DNA of 49,114 nucleotides, taken from positions 1 to 49,114 of the forward strand of contig CAJUEX010000021.1 of NCBI GenBank assembly GCA_910585715.1, written 5' to 3'. Of this stretch, positions 9,221 through 17,279 are shown piece after piece; position 1 is the first letter of the stretch; each line of letters begins with the position of its first letter. The notes beneath the pieces were generated by a model that worked only from the letters and a program-made list of their open reading frames with translations, was not told where the DNA came from and did not search any database. Made by a program: the position numbers and the translations under genes. The DNA is from an uncultured Lachnospiraceae bacterium (GTDB lineage Bacteria; Bacillota; Clostridia; Lachnospirales; Lachnospiraceae).

Positions 9221-9449
9221 CCGTAACAGTTCAGCCCTCAGTCTTCCCACACAGGAATCAGAACCGGCTGCAGGCAGAAAATGTTTCTACGTCGCCACGC
9301 TCTCGCTCTGATAAAAACGCAGCAGTGCTAGGCTCGAAAGAACCTCGCTAAGCACTGGCGTTTTTATAAGGGCTCCTTTAGAAATCATTTTCCGCCTGCA
9401 GCCGGTTCTGATTCCTGTGTGGGAAGACTGAGGGCTGAACTGTTACCGG
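9221..9449 (-). mobile_element. Long palindromic element E2 (core on minus strand)
   Basis: Arms 9223-9283 and 9384-9446 are complementary with few mismatches and end in GTAACAG...CTGTTAC. The core (about 9284-9383) reads on the minus strand like those of E3-E5: GGAGCCCTTATAAAAACGCC, an inner hairpin with GCTTAGCGAGG and CGAGCCTAGC, GCTGCGTTTTTATCAGAGCG, then AGAGCGTGGCGAC. Its tetraloop is GAGA. The right end lies immediately beyond the rqcH stop codon (9450-9452). The 8 bases outside each end share only CGG, so no clear target duplication remains. The gap 9087-9449 otherwise holds only the yicC promoter. Confidence 0.9.
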
Positions 9450-11228
9450 CTATTCCCGAACCTGCTCAATATCCGAAATATCCGAATCAATCATCAAAGA
9501 ATAATTGGTATAATATACTACAAATCCCGGTTTCCCTCCTGCCGGCTTTTTCACCTGCTTCTTTTCCACATAGTCGATTTCAACCTTATCCTGCCCCCTT
9601 GCTTTGGAAAAGTGGGCTGCAAGCCTTCCGGCCTCTTCAAAGGTGGAGTCCGCCATTGGCTTTCCGCCTGATTTTACGATTACATGGGAGCCGGGAATAC
9701 CTTTTGCATGGAACCACCAATCGTTGCCTTCTGCTAACTTAAAGGTCAGCTCTTCATTCTGGTAGTTATTTTTCCCTACATACATATGAAAGCCGTCTTT
9801 ACTTATAAAATGATAAGGCCTGCTTGTAAGCTTTGCCTTTTTCCCCCCGCCTTTTCTGCGTATATATCCGCTTTCAATAAGTTCCTCCTTTATTTGAGCC
9901 AGATCCTCTTCCAAAATGGCAATATCCAGCGCGGTCATAATTGTTTCCAAATGCTCGATTTCTTCTTTTGTCTCTTTTGTAAACTCTGTCAATGCCTCGA
10001 AGGTTCTTTTCAACTTATTGTATTTCTGGAAATACTTTTTCGCATTTTCCATGGCGGACAAATCCGGGTCCAACGGAATTTTCGCCATTTCTCCTGTATA
10101 ATAGTTCTCCACCTCTATGGATTTTGCCATAGGCTCCGCCTGATACCCGTAGGTATGCAGAAGTTCCCCATAAACCTTATAGGTTTCTCTTTTTTCCGTA
10201 TCCTTTAACTGCTTACATTGCAGGTCATACTTTTTTATATTCCTTTCAAGAGCAGTCTGCACGATTTTCCTTATATCCACCGACTTCTGACGGATTCTGG
10301 TCACGGCGCTTTTTGCCGCATAATAGTGTTCCAAAAGCTCCGAAAGGCTTTGAAACTCTTCCTTTTCCAGATTGTCATAAACAGTAAGGGGGAGCACGCT
10401 GTATTCCTTTGGCTCCTTTCTTTCATATACGATAAAAGGACGGTATTTTTTCTCCTTCGCCTGCGCTATATACGAAAAGTAAGCCTCTGCTAACCGTTTT
10501 GTCTCCTCCTGTTCCAGAACACCGGAAGGCTTATCCGAATCCACCTTTGCAAGATAGCAGATTTCCTGAGCCGCAATGGGGGATATTCCCGTAAAATGAC
10601 TGTATATGCTTTTAAATAAGGGCATGCTCTTTTCCTGTATGAGCCTTAAAAAGTCTTCTTTGGACAATCCCTCTTTCAGCGGATTTTCCTTTTCTTCTGT
10701 TTTTGGAACGAAATACTCCCTGCCCGGAAGCACCTCCCTGACACTGCTGACCATTCCCGATATATGCTTGATGCTGTCGATAATCACGCCCTCTTCATTG
10801 CAGAAAATAATATTGCTGTGCTTTCCCATAAGCTCCACAATCAATTGTTTCCTGCATAAATCCCCCATTTCATCCAGATGCTCAATTTCTATATTGATAA
10901 TCCGCTCCAAACCCGGCTGGGTAATGGAAATGATTCTGCCGTTTTGAATATGCTTCCTTAAAAGCATACAGAAATTGGGGGCAGTCATGGGACTTTTCTT
11001 ATTATCCTTTGTAAAATAAGCAAGGGGGAGGGAGGGGTCTGCACAAAGAAGCAGCCTCTGCTGGGAAGCCTCCCGCTCCACTCCGTCCTCCTCCCTGGTC
11101 TTCCTGCACTTTATGGTAAGAAGCAGTTCATCCTTTTCCGGCTGGGCAATCTTATAAATCCTGCCGTTTAGTATTTTTTCCCTCATTTCCTCCACCAGAC
11201 AGGAAATGGTAATTCCGTCAAATGCCAT
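9450..11228 (-). CDS. rqcH: RqcH (Rqc2/NEMF homolog, NFACT family), ribosome quality control
   Basis: 592 aa. The NFACT-N domain begins MAFDGITISCLVEEM, a start typical of the family. A long helical/coiled-coil middle (about 300-435) precedes the C-terminal NFACT-R domain (about 450-565, with DWWFHAKGIPGSHVIV). Bacterial RqcH binds stalled 50S-peptidyl-tRNA complexes and recruits tRNA-Ala to add C-terminal alanine tails as degradation tags. Older annotations call it a fibronectin-binding protein. At about residue 115 the segment reads GLER where characterised members have an Asp-Arg pair important for tRNA binding; this is a conservative change from memory of the family. Flanked on both sides by elements E2 and E3 in inverted orientation. 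Confidence 0.93.
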   Translation of the reverse strand: MAFDGITISCLVEEMREKILNGRIYKIAQPEKDELLLTIKCRKTREEDGVEREASQQRLLLCADPSLPLAYFTKDNKKSPMTAPNFCMLLRKHIQNGRIISITQPGLERIINIEIEHLDEMGDLCRKQLIVELMGKHSNIIFCNEEGVIIDSIKHISGMVSSVREVLPGREYFVPKTEEKENPLKEGLSKEDFLRLIQEKSMPLFKSIYSHFTGISPIAAQEICYLAKVDSDKPSGVLEQEETKRLAEAYFSYIAQAKEKKYRPFIVYERKEPKEYSVLPLTVYDNLEKEEFQSLSELLEHYYAAKSAVTRIRQKSVDIRKIVQTALERNIKKYDLQCKQLKDTEKRETYKVYGELLHTYGYQAEPMAKSIEVENYYTGEMAKIPLDPDLSAMENAKKYFQKYNKLKRTFEALTEFTKETKEEIEHLETIMTALDIAILEEDLAQIKEELIESGYIRRKGGGKKAKLTSRPYHFISKDGFHMYVGKNNYQNEELTFKLAEGNDWWFHAKGIPGSHVIVKSGGKPMADSTFEEAGRLAAHFSKARGQDKVEIDYVEKKQVKKPAGGKPGFVVYYTNYSLMIDSDISDIEQVRE

Positions 11229-11254
11229 ATTAATCCTCTTTCTTTTCTATTCTA

Positions 11255-11528
11255 AACAGGCAATTGCAAAATGCCCTGCCTGCAGCAGTCCGACCCGCAA
11301 CTTTCCAGGCAGGCACGGAATGGGCATTTCGCAGAACATGATTTCTGAAGGAGCCCTTATAAAATCGCCAGCGCTTGGCGAGGTTCTTTCGAGCCTAGCA
11401 CTGCTGCGTTTTTATCAGAGCGGGAGCGTGGCGACGCAGAAACATGTTCTGCGAAATGCCCATCCCGTGCCTGCCTGAAAAGCTACGGGTCAGACTGCTG
11501 CAGGCAGGGCGTTTTGCAATTGCCTGTT
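11255..11528 (+). mobile_element. Long palindromic element E3 (extended arms)
   Basis: The longest copy, about 274 bp. The inner part matches E4/E5: an arm with AGCAGTCCGACC...CTTTCCAGGCAGGCAC and the standard core (about 11349-11440, GGGA tetraloop). Outside it, a further 30 or so bases are also inverted (ACAGGCAATTGCAAAA at the left, TTTTGCAATTGCCTGT at the right). In the core hairpin a pair is changed on both sides relative to E4/E5 (CTTAGC/GCTTAG becomes CTTGGC/GCCTAG). TTCTAT occurs on both flanks but not in register for an 8-bp duplication. It lies beyond the glgA terminator, upstream of rqcH, in a gap (11229-11580) without genes. Confidence 0.9.
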
Positions 11529-11537
11529 CTATCATAA

Positions 11538-11567
11538 AGAAAGAAGCATAAACCTATGCCTCTTTCT
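11538..11567 (-). terminator. Intrinsic terminator of glgA
   Basis: On the minus strand AGAAAGAGGCATA, a short loop, then TATGCTTCTTTCT running into TTAT. It lies 13 nt after the glgA stop and before element E3. Confidence 0.6.
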
Positions 11568-11580
11568 GTTTACTGTAAAA

Positions 11581-13026
11581 TTATCCAATTAACCAGTCAT
11601 ACATCTCCTGATACTTTTTAGCAGATACATGCCATGAGAAATCTGCTGCCATGCCTCTGTCCACCATTTTATTCCATTCTCTTTTTCTTTGATAGAATAC
11701 ATATTTGGCATAGCGGATAGTGGCAAGCATTTCATGGGCATTGTAATTGCGGAAGCTAAAGCCGGTGCCGGTGCATTCATATTCATTGTATGGCTCCACC
11801 GTATCCTTTAACCCGCCTGTTTCCCTGACAATGGGCACCGTGCCGTAACGCAACGCCATCAACTGGCTCAGCCCGCAGGGCTCAAATAGGGACGGCATTA
11901 AAAATGCATCGCAGGAAGCGTAAATCTTATGGGACAAAGCCTCAGAATAATAAATGCTTGCAGATACTTTATTGTTGTACTTCCAGTCGAAATGGCGGAA
12001 CATATTTTCATACCGCTCTTCTCCCGTTCCAAGTACCACAATCTGTACATCCTCCTGACAGAGCTCATCCATAATATATGCAATCAGGTCAAAGCCCTTC
12101 TGGTCAGTAAGGCGGGAAACAATACCTATCATGAACTTTTTGTCATCCTGCTCTAATCCAAGCTCTTCCTGAAGCGCACGTTTATTTTTGATTTTTTCTT
12201 TTCGGAAATTTATCTTGTTGTAAGGGAAGCTTATATATTTATCCGTTTCCGGATTGAACTCATCATAATCAATTCCATTAACGATTCCCCTAAGGGCATT
12301 GCTCCTTGCAGTCAGCAGGCCGTTTAATCCTTCACCGTAAAAAGCGGTCTTGATTTCCTCCGCATAGGTATGGGAAACAGTGGTGATGGCATCCGCATAA
12401 ACAATGCCTCCTTTTAACAGATTGGCATCCTTATAGGCTTCCAACTTGTCCGGCGTAAAGAAATAATCTGGAAGCCCGGTAATCTCCTTTACCGTCTTCA
12501 CATCCCATTTCCCCTGAAATTTCAGATTATGTATGGTCATAACGGATTTAATGCCTCTGAAAAATTCGCCCCCGTGAAATCTTTCTTTTAAATAAACAGG
12601 AATCAGCCCTGTCTGCCAGTCGTGGCAATGAATCACATCCGGCCTGAAATCAATAAGGGGCAGGGTGGAAAGCACTGCCTTACAGAAAAATGAAAACTTT
12701 TCGATTTCCTCAAGCACATTGTCGCTGTAAATTTTAAAACCGCTGAAAAATGATTCATTATCGATAAAATAATATTTGATACCATCTATATTTGCTTCCA
12801 GCACTCCAACGTATTCCTGCCTCCAGTGAAAGTCCAGATAGTAATGGGTCCGGTATTTCATCAAATCCTTCATTTGCTGAGTGATACAGGTATATTTCGG
12901 TAAGATGACCCTAACATCAAAATATTGTCTGTCTATGCATTTGGGCAGAGAACCCACAACATCTGCCAGTCCTCCTGTTTTTATAAACGGAACACCTTCA
13001 GAAGCAACAAATAGTATTTTTTTCAT
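11581..13026 (-). CDS. glgA: Glycogen synthase (ADP-glucose, GT5)
   Basis: 481 aa from ATG at 13026, with GGAGG 8 nt upstream; the TTG at 13041 is in frame but overlaps this Shine-Dalgarno. The ADP-glucose binding motif KTGGLADVVGSLP is at about residues 16-28. The C-terminal GT-B domain has GIVSRLTDQKGFDL and the retaining-enzyme E-x7-E region (FEPCGLSQLMALRYGTVPI). It elongates alpha-1,4-glucan from ADP-glucose in the cytoplasm. No glgB, glgC or glgD lies beside it. It follows the spo0A-like gene with its own promoter and terminator, so it is probably a separate unit. Confidence 0.95.
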   Translation of the reverse strand: MKKILFVASEGVPFIKTGGLADVVGSLPKCIDRQYFDVRVILPKYTCITQQMKDLMKYRTHYYLDFHWRQEYVGVLEANIDGIKYYFIDNESFFSGFKIYSDNVLEEIEKFSFFCKAVLSTLPLIDFRPDVIHCHDWQTGLIPVYLKERFHGGEFFRGIKSVMTIHNLKFQGKWDVKTVKEITGLPDYFFTPDKLEAYKDANLLKGGIVYADAITTVSHTYAEEIKTAFYGEGLNGLLTARSNALRGIVNGIDYDEFNPETDKYISFPYNKINFRKEKIKNKRALQEELGLEQDDKKFMIGIVSRLTDQKGFDLIAYIMDELCQEDVQIVVLGTGEERYENMFRHFDWKYNNKVSASIYYSEALSHKIYASCDAFLMPSLFEPCGLSQLMALRYGTVPIVRETGGLKDTVEPYNEYECTGTGFSFRNYNAHEMLATIRYAKYVFYQRKREWNKMVDRGMAADFSWHVSAKKYQEMYDWLIG

Positions 13027-13079
13027 TCCTAAATCCTCCAATTCATATATAGTTCCTTTTCCCCACTGACTATAGGAAA

Positions 13080-13108
13080 ATTATACTACAATTTAATGGA
13101 TTTTAAAA
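13080..13108 (-). promoter_or_regulatory. Probable sigma-A promoter for glgA
   Basis: Minus strand: TTTTAA (13103-13108), 17-nt spacer, TATAAT (13080-13085). The -10 is perfect and the -35 is weak. The leader to the glgA ATG is about 50 nt. Confidence 0.6.
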
Positions 13109-13135
13109 GCACTATTTTTCAGTTACTTCCAATCT

Positions 13136-13654
13136 CTAATCCCGATATAAAAGTCGAATCTTATCTGCTATCAATGCAATGAATTCTGAGTTTGTAGGCT
13201 TTCCCTTTCCTGTGTTGATGGTATAGCCGAAAAGCGACTCCAGAGTCTCCATCTTCCCCCTGCTCCATGCCACTTCTATTGCATGTCTTATGGCGCGTTC
13301 CACCCGGCTGGGCGTAGTGGAAAAACGCTTTGCAATGGTGGGATATAAGATTTTCGTAATGGAGTTGAGCATTTCAATGTCTTCCACCGACATCATAATT
13401 GCCTCCCTCAAATACTGGTATCCTTTAATATGTGCCGGCACGCCGATTTCATGTATCATATCGGTAACGTCTTTTTCCAGGTCTCTTTCTTTTTTCTGCA
13501 CGCCTTCCCCCTGGGATACAAGAAGCTTTCCTTCTCTGGATGTGGATGGTACGGTAATCATAATCTGGAATTCTTTATCCTGGTGGAGCAGGTCCGTAAG
13601 TATCTTAAACATTCTTTCATTGTCCTTAGTAGTCATAACATTTAATTGTTCCAT
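13136..13654 (-). CDS. Receiver-less Spo0A-like sporulation regulator
   Basis: 172 aa from ATG at 13654, with GGAGGAG 6 nt upstream. The C-terminal ~115 residues are a full Spo0A effector domain: DMIHEIGVPAHIKGYQYLRE, the SRVERAIRHAIEVAW recognition region, LFGYT and KPTNSEFIA. The N-terminus (MEQLNVMTTKDNERMFKIL...) resembles only the first strand, first helix and second strand of a response-regulator receiver, with the usual Asp-Asp pair changed to Lys-Asp. The phospho-acceptor Asp and the remaining two thirds of the receiver are missing. The 64 nt back to spoIVB leave no room for it. The locus order recN-spoIVB-this gene is the canonical spo0A position. Known Spo0A needs phosphorylation to dimerise and bind 0A boxes, so this form would be unregulated, partner-dependent or vestigial. 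A full-length Spo0A may exist elsewhere. Confidence 0.9.
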   Translation of the reverse strand: MEQLNVMTTKDNERMFKILTDLLHQDKEFQIMITVPSTSREGKLLVSQGEGVQKKERDLEKDVTDMIHEIGVPAHIKGYQYLREAIMMSVEDIEMLNSITKILYPTIAKRFSTTPSRVERAIRHAIEVAWSRGKMETLESLFGYTINTGKGKPTNSEFIALIADKIRLLYRD

Positions 13655-13681
13655 TTTTTTCTCCTCCATTCTCTGTCATGG

Positions 13682-13711
13682 ATTATAACAAAATGGCGAT
13701 TTTTAATTCAA
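13682..13711 (-). promoter_or_regulatory. Sigma-A-type promoter for the spo0A-like gene
   Basis: Minus strand: TTGAAT (13706-13711), an 18-nt spacer and TATAAT (13682-13687). It fills the gap between spoIVB and the spo0A-like gene, which suggests vegetative expression independent of the spore-specific spoIVB. Confidence 0.65.
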
Positions 13712-13718
13712 GTGCTAA

Positions 13719-14987
13719 TTATCGCACCAAAACCATATTTTCGATAAACACCCCATACCCCTTCCTGGCATCTCTTACGAACACATGGGTCACTGCGCCG
13801 ATGAGCTTACCGTCTTGAATTATGGGGGCTCCGCTCATGCCCTGGACAATTCCCCCCGTTAATTTTATCAGATTTTCGTCCGTAATTTTTAGCACAATTC
13901 CCCGATTGCTGTTGTCGTTATCGAAGTTAATTTCTGTTATTTGCACATCATAAAGTTTGCTTTCCCCGTCAATCTGACACAAAATGGAGGCGGCTCCCTT
14001 GTGGATTTCCTGTTTCAGACCAATGGGAATTGGATTTTGCGACAAAAATTCTGTCTCATTTTCCAGCAAATTGCCGTATATTCCTACATTCGTGTTCTTA
14101 AAAATCTCTCCTAATTTATTTTCTTCCCCATAATCTATAACACCGGTAAGCTCTCCCGGATTTCCTTCCTCTCCCTTTTTTATGGACACAATATCCGCCA
14201 GGTACACGCCTCCCTTTTCCATTTCCATAAGCTCATTCACATCCACATCATTGATGCCGTGTCCCAATGCGCCGAATCTTCCTTCCTCATCCACAAAGGT
14301 AAGGGTTCCTATACCCTGAGCGCTGTCCCTGACCCACAGCCCGATTTTATATTCTCCGGTCTGGTCCAAAGCAGGCTTTACCCTTACCTTAAGCTCTTCC
14401 GATTCCCTGCTCAATGTAAGAATTAAATCTTCTCCGCCGCATTGCTTTACCTTTTTTATCAAATCCTTTTTTCCTTTTACCTTTTTATTTCCCACTGCCA
14501 GAATATAATCTCCCGCTTTTATTATATTTTTAGAGGGAGAATAAACGGTGCCGTCCTCACTTTTCACATCTCCCACGCCTATTACCAGCACTCCTTGGGT
14601 CTTTACATAAATTCCTATAGGCTTCCCTACGGGAATCACCTCCATATCATTGACTACCTGCAAATCGATAGTCTTAAGGGGAATGGTTCCGAAAAGCTTC
14701 AGATTCATTTGATAGGACTCCATTTTGTCCGCCTTTAAAGTAATGCTGTCGGCAGGAGCCGTACGAATCACGTTTCCGGTTCCCATAACTTCAATGGAAT
14801 CCTTATATACTTCTGCGGAAACCGGCAATGAAAAATGCAGGGTCTCCTCCTTGCTTACCGGAAGCTTATAGGTATTTGGAATATTTTTATAAAAATAAAA
14901 GTAAAAAGCGCAAAAAAAGCTGCTTAAGGATAGCAGTAGAAATGTCCATAAAAAAATAATGTATCCTTTCATTCTTTTGCTCATCAT
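13719..14987 (-). CDS. spoIVB: SpoIVB serine peptidase (family S55)
   Basis: 422 aa from ATG at 14987 (CGGAG upstream; a GTG two codons earlier is less well placed). The N-terminal membrane segment is at about 7-33. A PDZ domain follows in the middle (about 115-200: GVLVIGVGDV...AGDYILAVGNKKV). The S55 peptidase domain has the catalytic His in GALGHGI and Ser in QGMSGAPII. In Bacillus, SpoIVB is made in the forespore, secreted to the intermembrane space, and cleaves SpoIVFA to release pro-sigma-K processing. GMSGAP in place of the common GMSGSP is a minor change outside the nucleophile. Confidence 0.95.
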   Translation of the reverse strand: MMSKRMKGYIIFLWTFLLLSLSSFFCAFYFYFYKNIPNTYKLPVSKEETLHFSLPVSAEVYKDSIEVMGTGNVIRTAPADSITLKADKMESYQMNLKLFGTIPLKTIDLQVVNDMEVIPVGKPIGIYVKTQGVLVIGVGDVKSEDGTVYSPSKNIIKAGDYILAVGNKKVKGKKDLIKKVKQCGGEDLILTLSRESEELKVRVKPALDQTGEYKIGLWVRDSAQGIGTLTFVDEEGRFGALGHGINDVDVNELMEMEKGGVYLADIVSIKKGEEGNPGELTGVIDYGEENKLGEIFKNTNVGIYGNLLENETEFLSQNPIPIGLKQEIHKGAASILCQIDGESKLYDVQITEINFDNDNSNRGIVLKITDENLIKLTGGIVQGMSGAPIIQDGKLIGAVTHVFVRDARKGYGVFIENMVLVR

Positions 14988-15022
14988 AATCACTCCGCTT
15001 TTCTTTTTCTAAACTTTGAACA

Positions 15023-15059
15023 AACAAAAAACAAGTGCCGTAATTCCTTTACGGCACTT
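15023..15059 (-). terminator. Intrinsic terminator of the recN operon
   Basis: A perfect 11-bp stem AAGTGCCGTAA/TTACGGCACTT (15033-15059), read leftward into GTTTTTTGTTTG. It lies 29 nt after the recN stop and separates the housekeeping operon from spoIVB. Confidence 0.85.
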
Positions 15060-15088
15060 ATAGTATGTGTGATTTTATGCTGTTTATA

Positions 15089-16768
15089 TTAGTATTGTTT
15101 TGACTTCTCTGCCATTTTTTTCATTTCAATTGCATTATTCAGCCCTGCTTCGGTAACATCATCCGTTCCAAGAAGCCTTGCAATTTCCCGAAGCATTTCA
15201 TCCTGCTGCAAAGACCTTATTCTGGTAACCGCCTTCTTTTCTTCCTTGCTTTTTTCAATGAGGAAATGGCTGTCTGCCATGGCTGCAATCTGGGGCAGAT
15301 GGGTGATACAGATGACCTGATGGCCTCTTCCGAGCATTCCCAGCTTTTCCGAAACCTTCCATGCGGTTTTGCCGCTGATTCCCGTATCTATTTCATCAAA
15401 AATCAAAGTTCCTATCCGGTCCTTTTTTGCCAGCACCGTTTTTAATGCCAGCATAATCCGGGACAGTTCGCCGCCGCTTGCCACTGTTTCCAGCGGTCTG
15501 CATGGCTCTCCGGGATTTAATGCAATCAGAAAACTGATTTTGTCATATCCGTCCTTTCCAAACTGTTTTTTCTCAAAAGAAATCTGAAACTGCACGTCCA
15601 GGAAATTTAAATCCACCAGCGCTTCCTTCATCCGTCCCTCCAAAAAAGCCGCCTGCTCTTTCCGGATTGCTGAAGCCTGTTCACATAGCTGCAGCAGTTT
15701 CTTTTCTGTCCTTTCATGGGTTTTAAGCAGCTCTTCCTTATATTGTTCCAAATCCGTCAGCATCAGAAGCTGCTTTTGTATTTCCTCCTGATATGCAAGA
15801 ATTCTTTCAATTCCATCGCCGTATTTCGACTTTAAATGATTAATTGTGTTTAATCTTGAGGAAATCTCCCGAAATTCGCTTTCGTCAAATGACAGGGACC
15901 TGCCATAATCCTCTATACGCCTGCTCAGCTGGATAAGCAAATCTTCCCCGTTTACCATATCCTCAAGAATCCCTTCCAGTTCCTTATCGAAACCGGAAAC
16001 AGAATTAATTTCCCCCATGGCGCGTCCGAATAAGGAAATCACATTTCCTTCCGCCGTGCCGTTTAACAAGCTGTGGGACAGCTCCACCGCTTCTGCGATT
16101 TTTCTGGAATTTGCCATTTTTTCATAAGCAGACTCTAATTCTTCATCCTCTCCTATGGTCAGGGAAGCCTGTTGAATTTCTTCTGTTTCAAATTGTAAAA
16201 GCGCAATTTCCTTTTCTTTATTTTCCCCCTTATTTTCCAAAGAATCCAGCTTTTCCTTCTCTTTCATATATTCAGAATAAAGATTTTTGATTTGTTCTTT
16301 TATGTCTTTCAGGGAATCGGGGCAAAATTCATCCAGAATTTCCGCCTGCTTTTTTTCTTTTAACAAAGACTGGTGCTCATGCTGCCCGTGAATATCCATT
16401 AAAATTTCACCGATTTCCTTTAATGTTCTGTTGGTAATGGTCTCTCCATTGGCCTTGCATACGTTTTTGGAAGGCAGTATTCTTCTTTGCAGCACTAAAG
16501 AGCCGTCCTCCACATATACGTCCAGCTCCTTCAGCCTTTCCACCTGCTCTTTTTCCGTTACGGAAAATACAAGCTCCACAAAGGCATACTCCGCTCCGGT
16601 GCGTATTATGTTTTTGTCCGCCTTGGCTCCCAGCGCCAGATTCATGGAGCCGATTAAAATGGACTTCCCGGCGCCGGTCTCTCCGGTTAAAATATTCAAC
16701 CCTTCCTGAAACTCAATATCCGCTTCATCAATAAGCGCTACATTTTTTACCCGTAAACTCTCTAACAT
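15089..16768 (-). CDS. recN: DNA repair protein RecN (SMC-like ATPase)
   Basis: 559 aa, normal length. Walker A GETGAGKS at 29-36, a long central coiled coil (about 150-370), the ABC signature ASGGELSRIML and Walker B LIFDEIDTGISG near 430-475. RecN acts early at DNA double-strand breaks in recombination repair. AAGGAT precedes the ATG. It begins 9 nt after argR and is the last gene before a strong terminator. Confidence 0.96.
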   Translation of the reverse strand: MLESLRVKNVALIDEADIEFQEGLNILTGETGAGKSILIGSMNLALGAKADKNIIRTGAEYAFVELVFSVTEKEQVERLKELDVYVEDGSLVLQRRILPSKNVCKANGETITNRTLKEIGEILMDIHGQHEHQSLLKEKKQAEILDEFCPDSLKDIKEQIKNLYSEYMKEKEKLDSLENKGENKEKEIALLQFETEEIQQASLTIGEDEELESAYEKMANSRKIAEAVELSHSLLNGTAEGNVISLFGRAMGEINSVSGFDKELEGILEDMVNGEDLLIQLSRRIEDYGRSLSFDESEFREISSRLNTINHLKSKYGDGIERILAYQEEIQKQLLMLTDLEQYKEELLKTHERTEKKLLQLCEQASAIRKEQAAFLEGRMKEALVDLNFLDVQFQISFEKKQFGKDGYDKISFLIALNPGEPCRPLETVASGGELSRIMLALKTVLAKKDRIGTLIFDEIDTGISGKTAWKVSEKLGMLGRGHQVICITHLPQIAAMADSHFLIEKSKEEKKAVTRIRSLQQDEMLREIARLLGTDDVTEAGLNNAIEMKKMAEKSKQY

Positions 16769-16777
16769 TTTTTATCC

Positions 16778-17230
16778 TTACTCTCCAATAAGTCCTTTGA
16801 TTTTCCCCATAAGAAGTTTTGCCTCCTCCGGCGTGCGGACAGCTACCATAACCGTATCATCCCCTGCTATGGAGCCCACCACCTCCTGAAGCTTCATGGC
16901 GTCCACAGAAGCCGCCACCGCCATTGCCATGCCGGAAACGGTTTTCAGCACAAGTAAATTCCCCGCTGCGTCCACGGATACAAAGCCATCCTTTAACACC
17001 CGTATATACTTATCCCCCAGATGGCTGTCGCTGTTTTGCAAAAGCGCATATTTTTGTGTTCCATCCGGTAAAGGTACCTTGGACAAATGCAGTTGCCTGA
17101 TATCCCTTGACACGGTTGCCTGGGTCACTAAAAAGCCTGCTTCATTCAACCGTTTTGCCAGCTCTTCCTGAGTGCCTATCTGTTCATTTTCAATTAGTTC
17201 CACAATTTTCTCATGCCTGCTTTTTTTCAT
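16778..17230 (-). CDS. argR: Arginine repressor ArgR/AhrC
   Basis: 150 aa from ATG at 17230 (AGGAG upstream; the TTG at 17236 is less likely). The N-terminal winged helix has QEELAKRL and QATVSRDIRQL. The C-terminal hexamerisation and arginine-binding domain contains SIAGDDTVMVAVRT, which supplies the aspartates that contact L-arginine. It represses arginine synthesis and activates catabolism when arginine is abundant. Its place next to recN is conserved in Firmicutes. Confidence 0.95.
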   Translation of the reverse strand: MKKSRHEKIVELIENEQIGTQEELAKRLNEAGFLVTQATVSRDIRQLHLSKVPLPDGTQKYALLQNSDSHLGDKYIRVLKDGFVSVDAAGNLLVLKTVSGMAMAVAASVDAMKLQEVVGSIAGDDTVMVAVRTPEEAKLLMGKIKGLIGE

Positions 17231-17279
17231 ATCCAAGCTCCTGCCTTCCTCCCGCCTTTTCCGGCAGGAGTTTTGCCTC

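Noticed and set aside
9221..9449. E2 (and its relatives) as simple intrinsic terminators
   Set aside because: No U-tract follows the arms, core orientation varies relative to genes, and glgA has its own terminator before E3.
13655..13718. Missing Spo0A receiver hidden by a frameshift upstream
   Set aside because: Only 64 nt separate the start from the intact spoIVB stop, with a promoter and Shine-Dalgarno in them.
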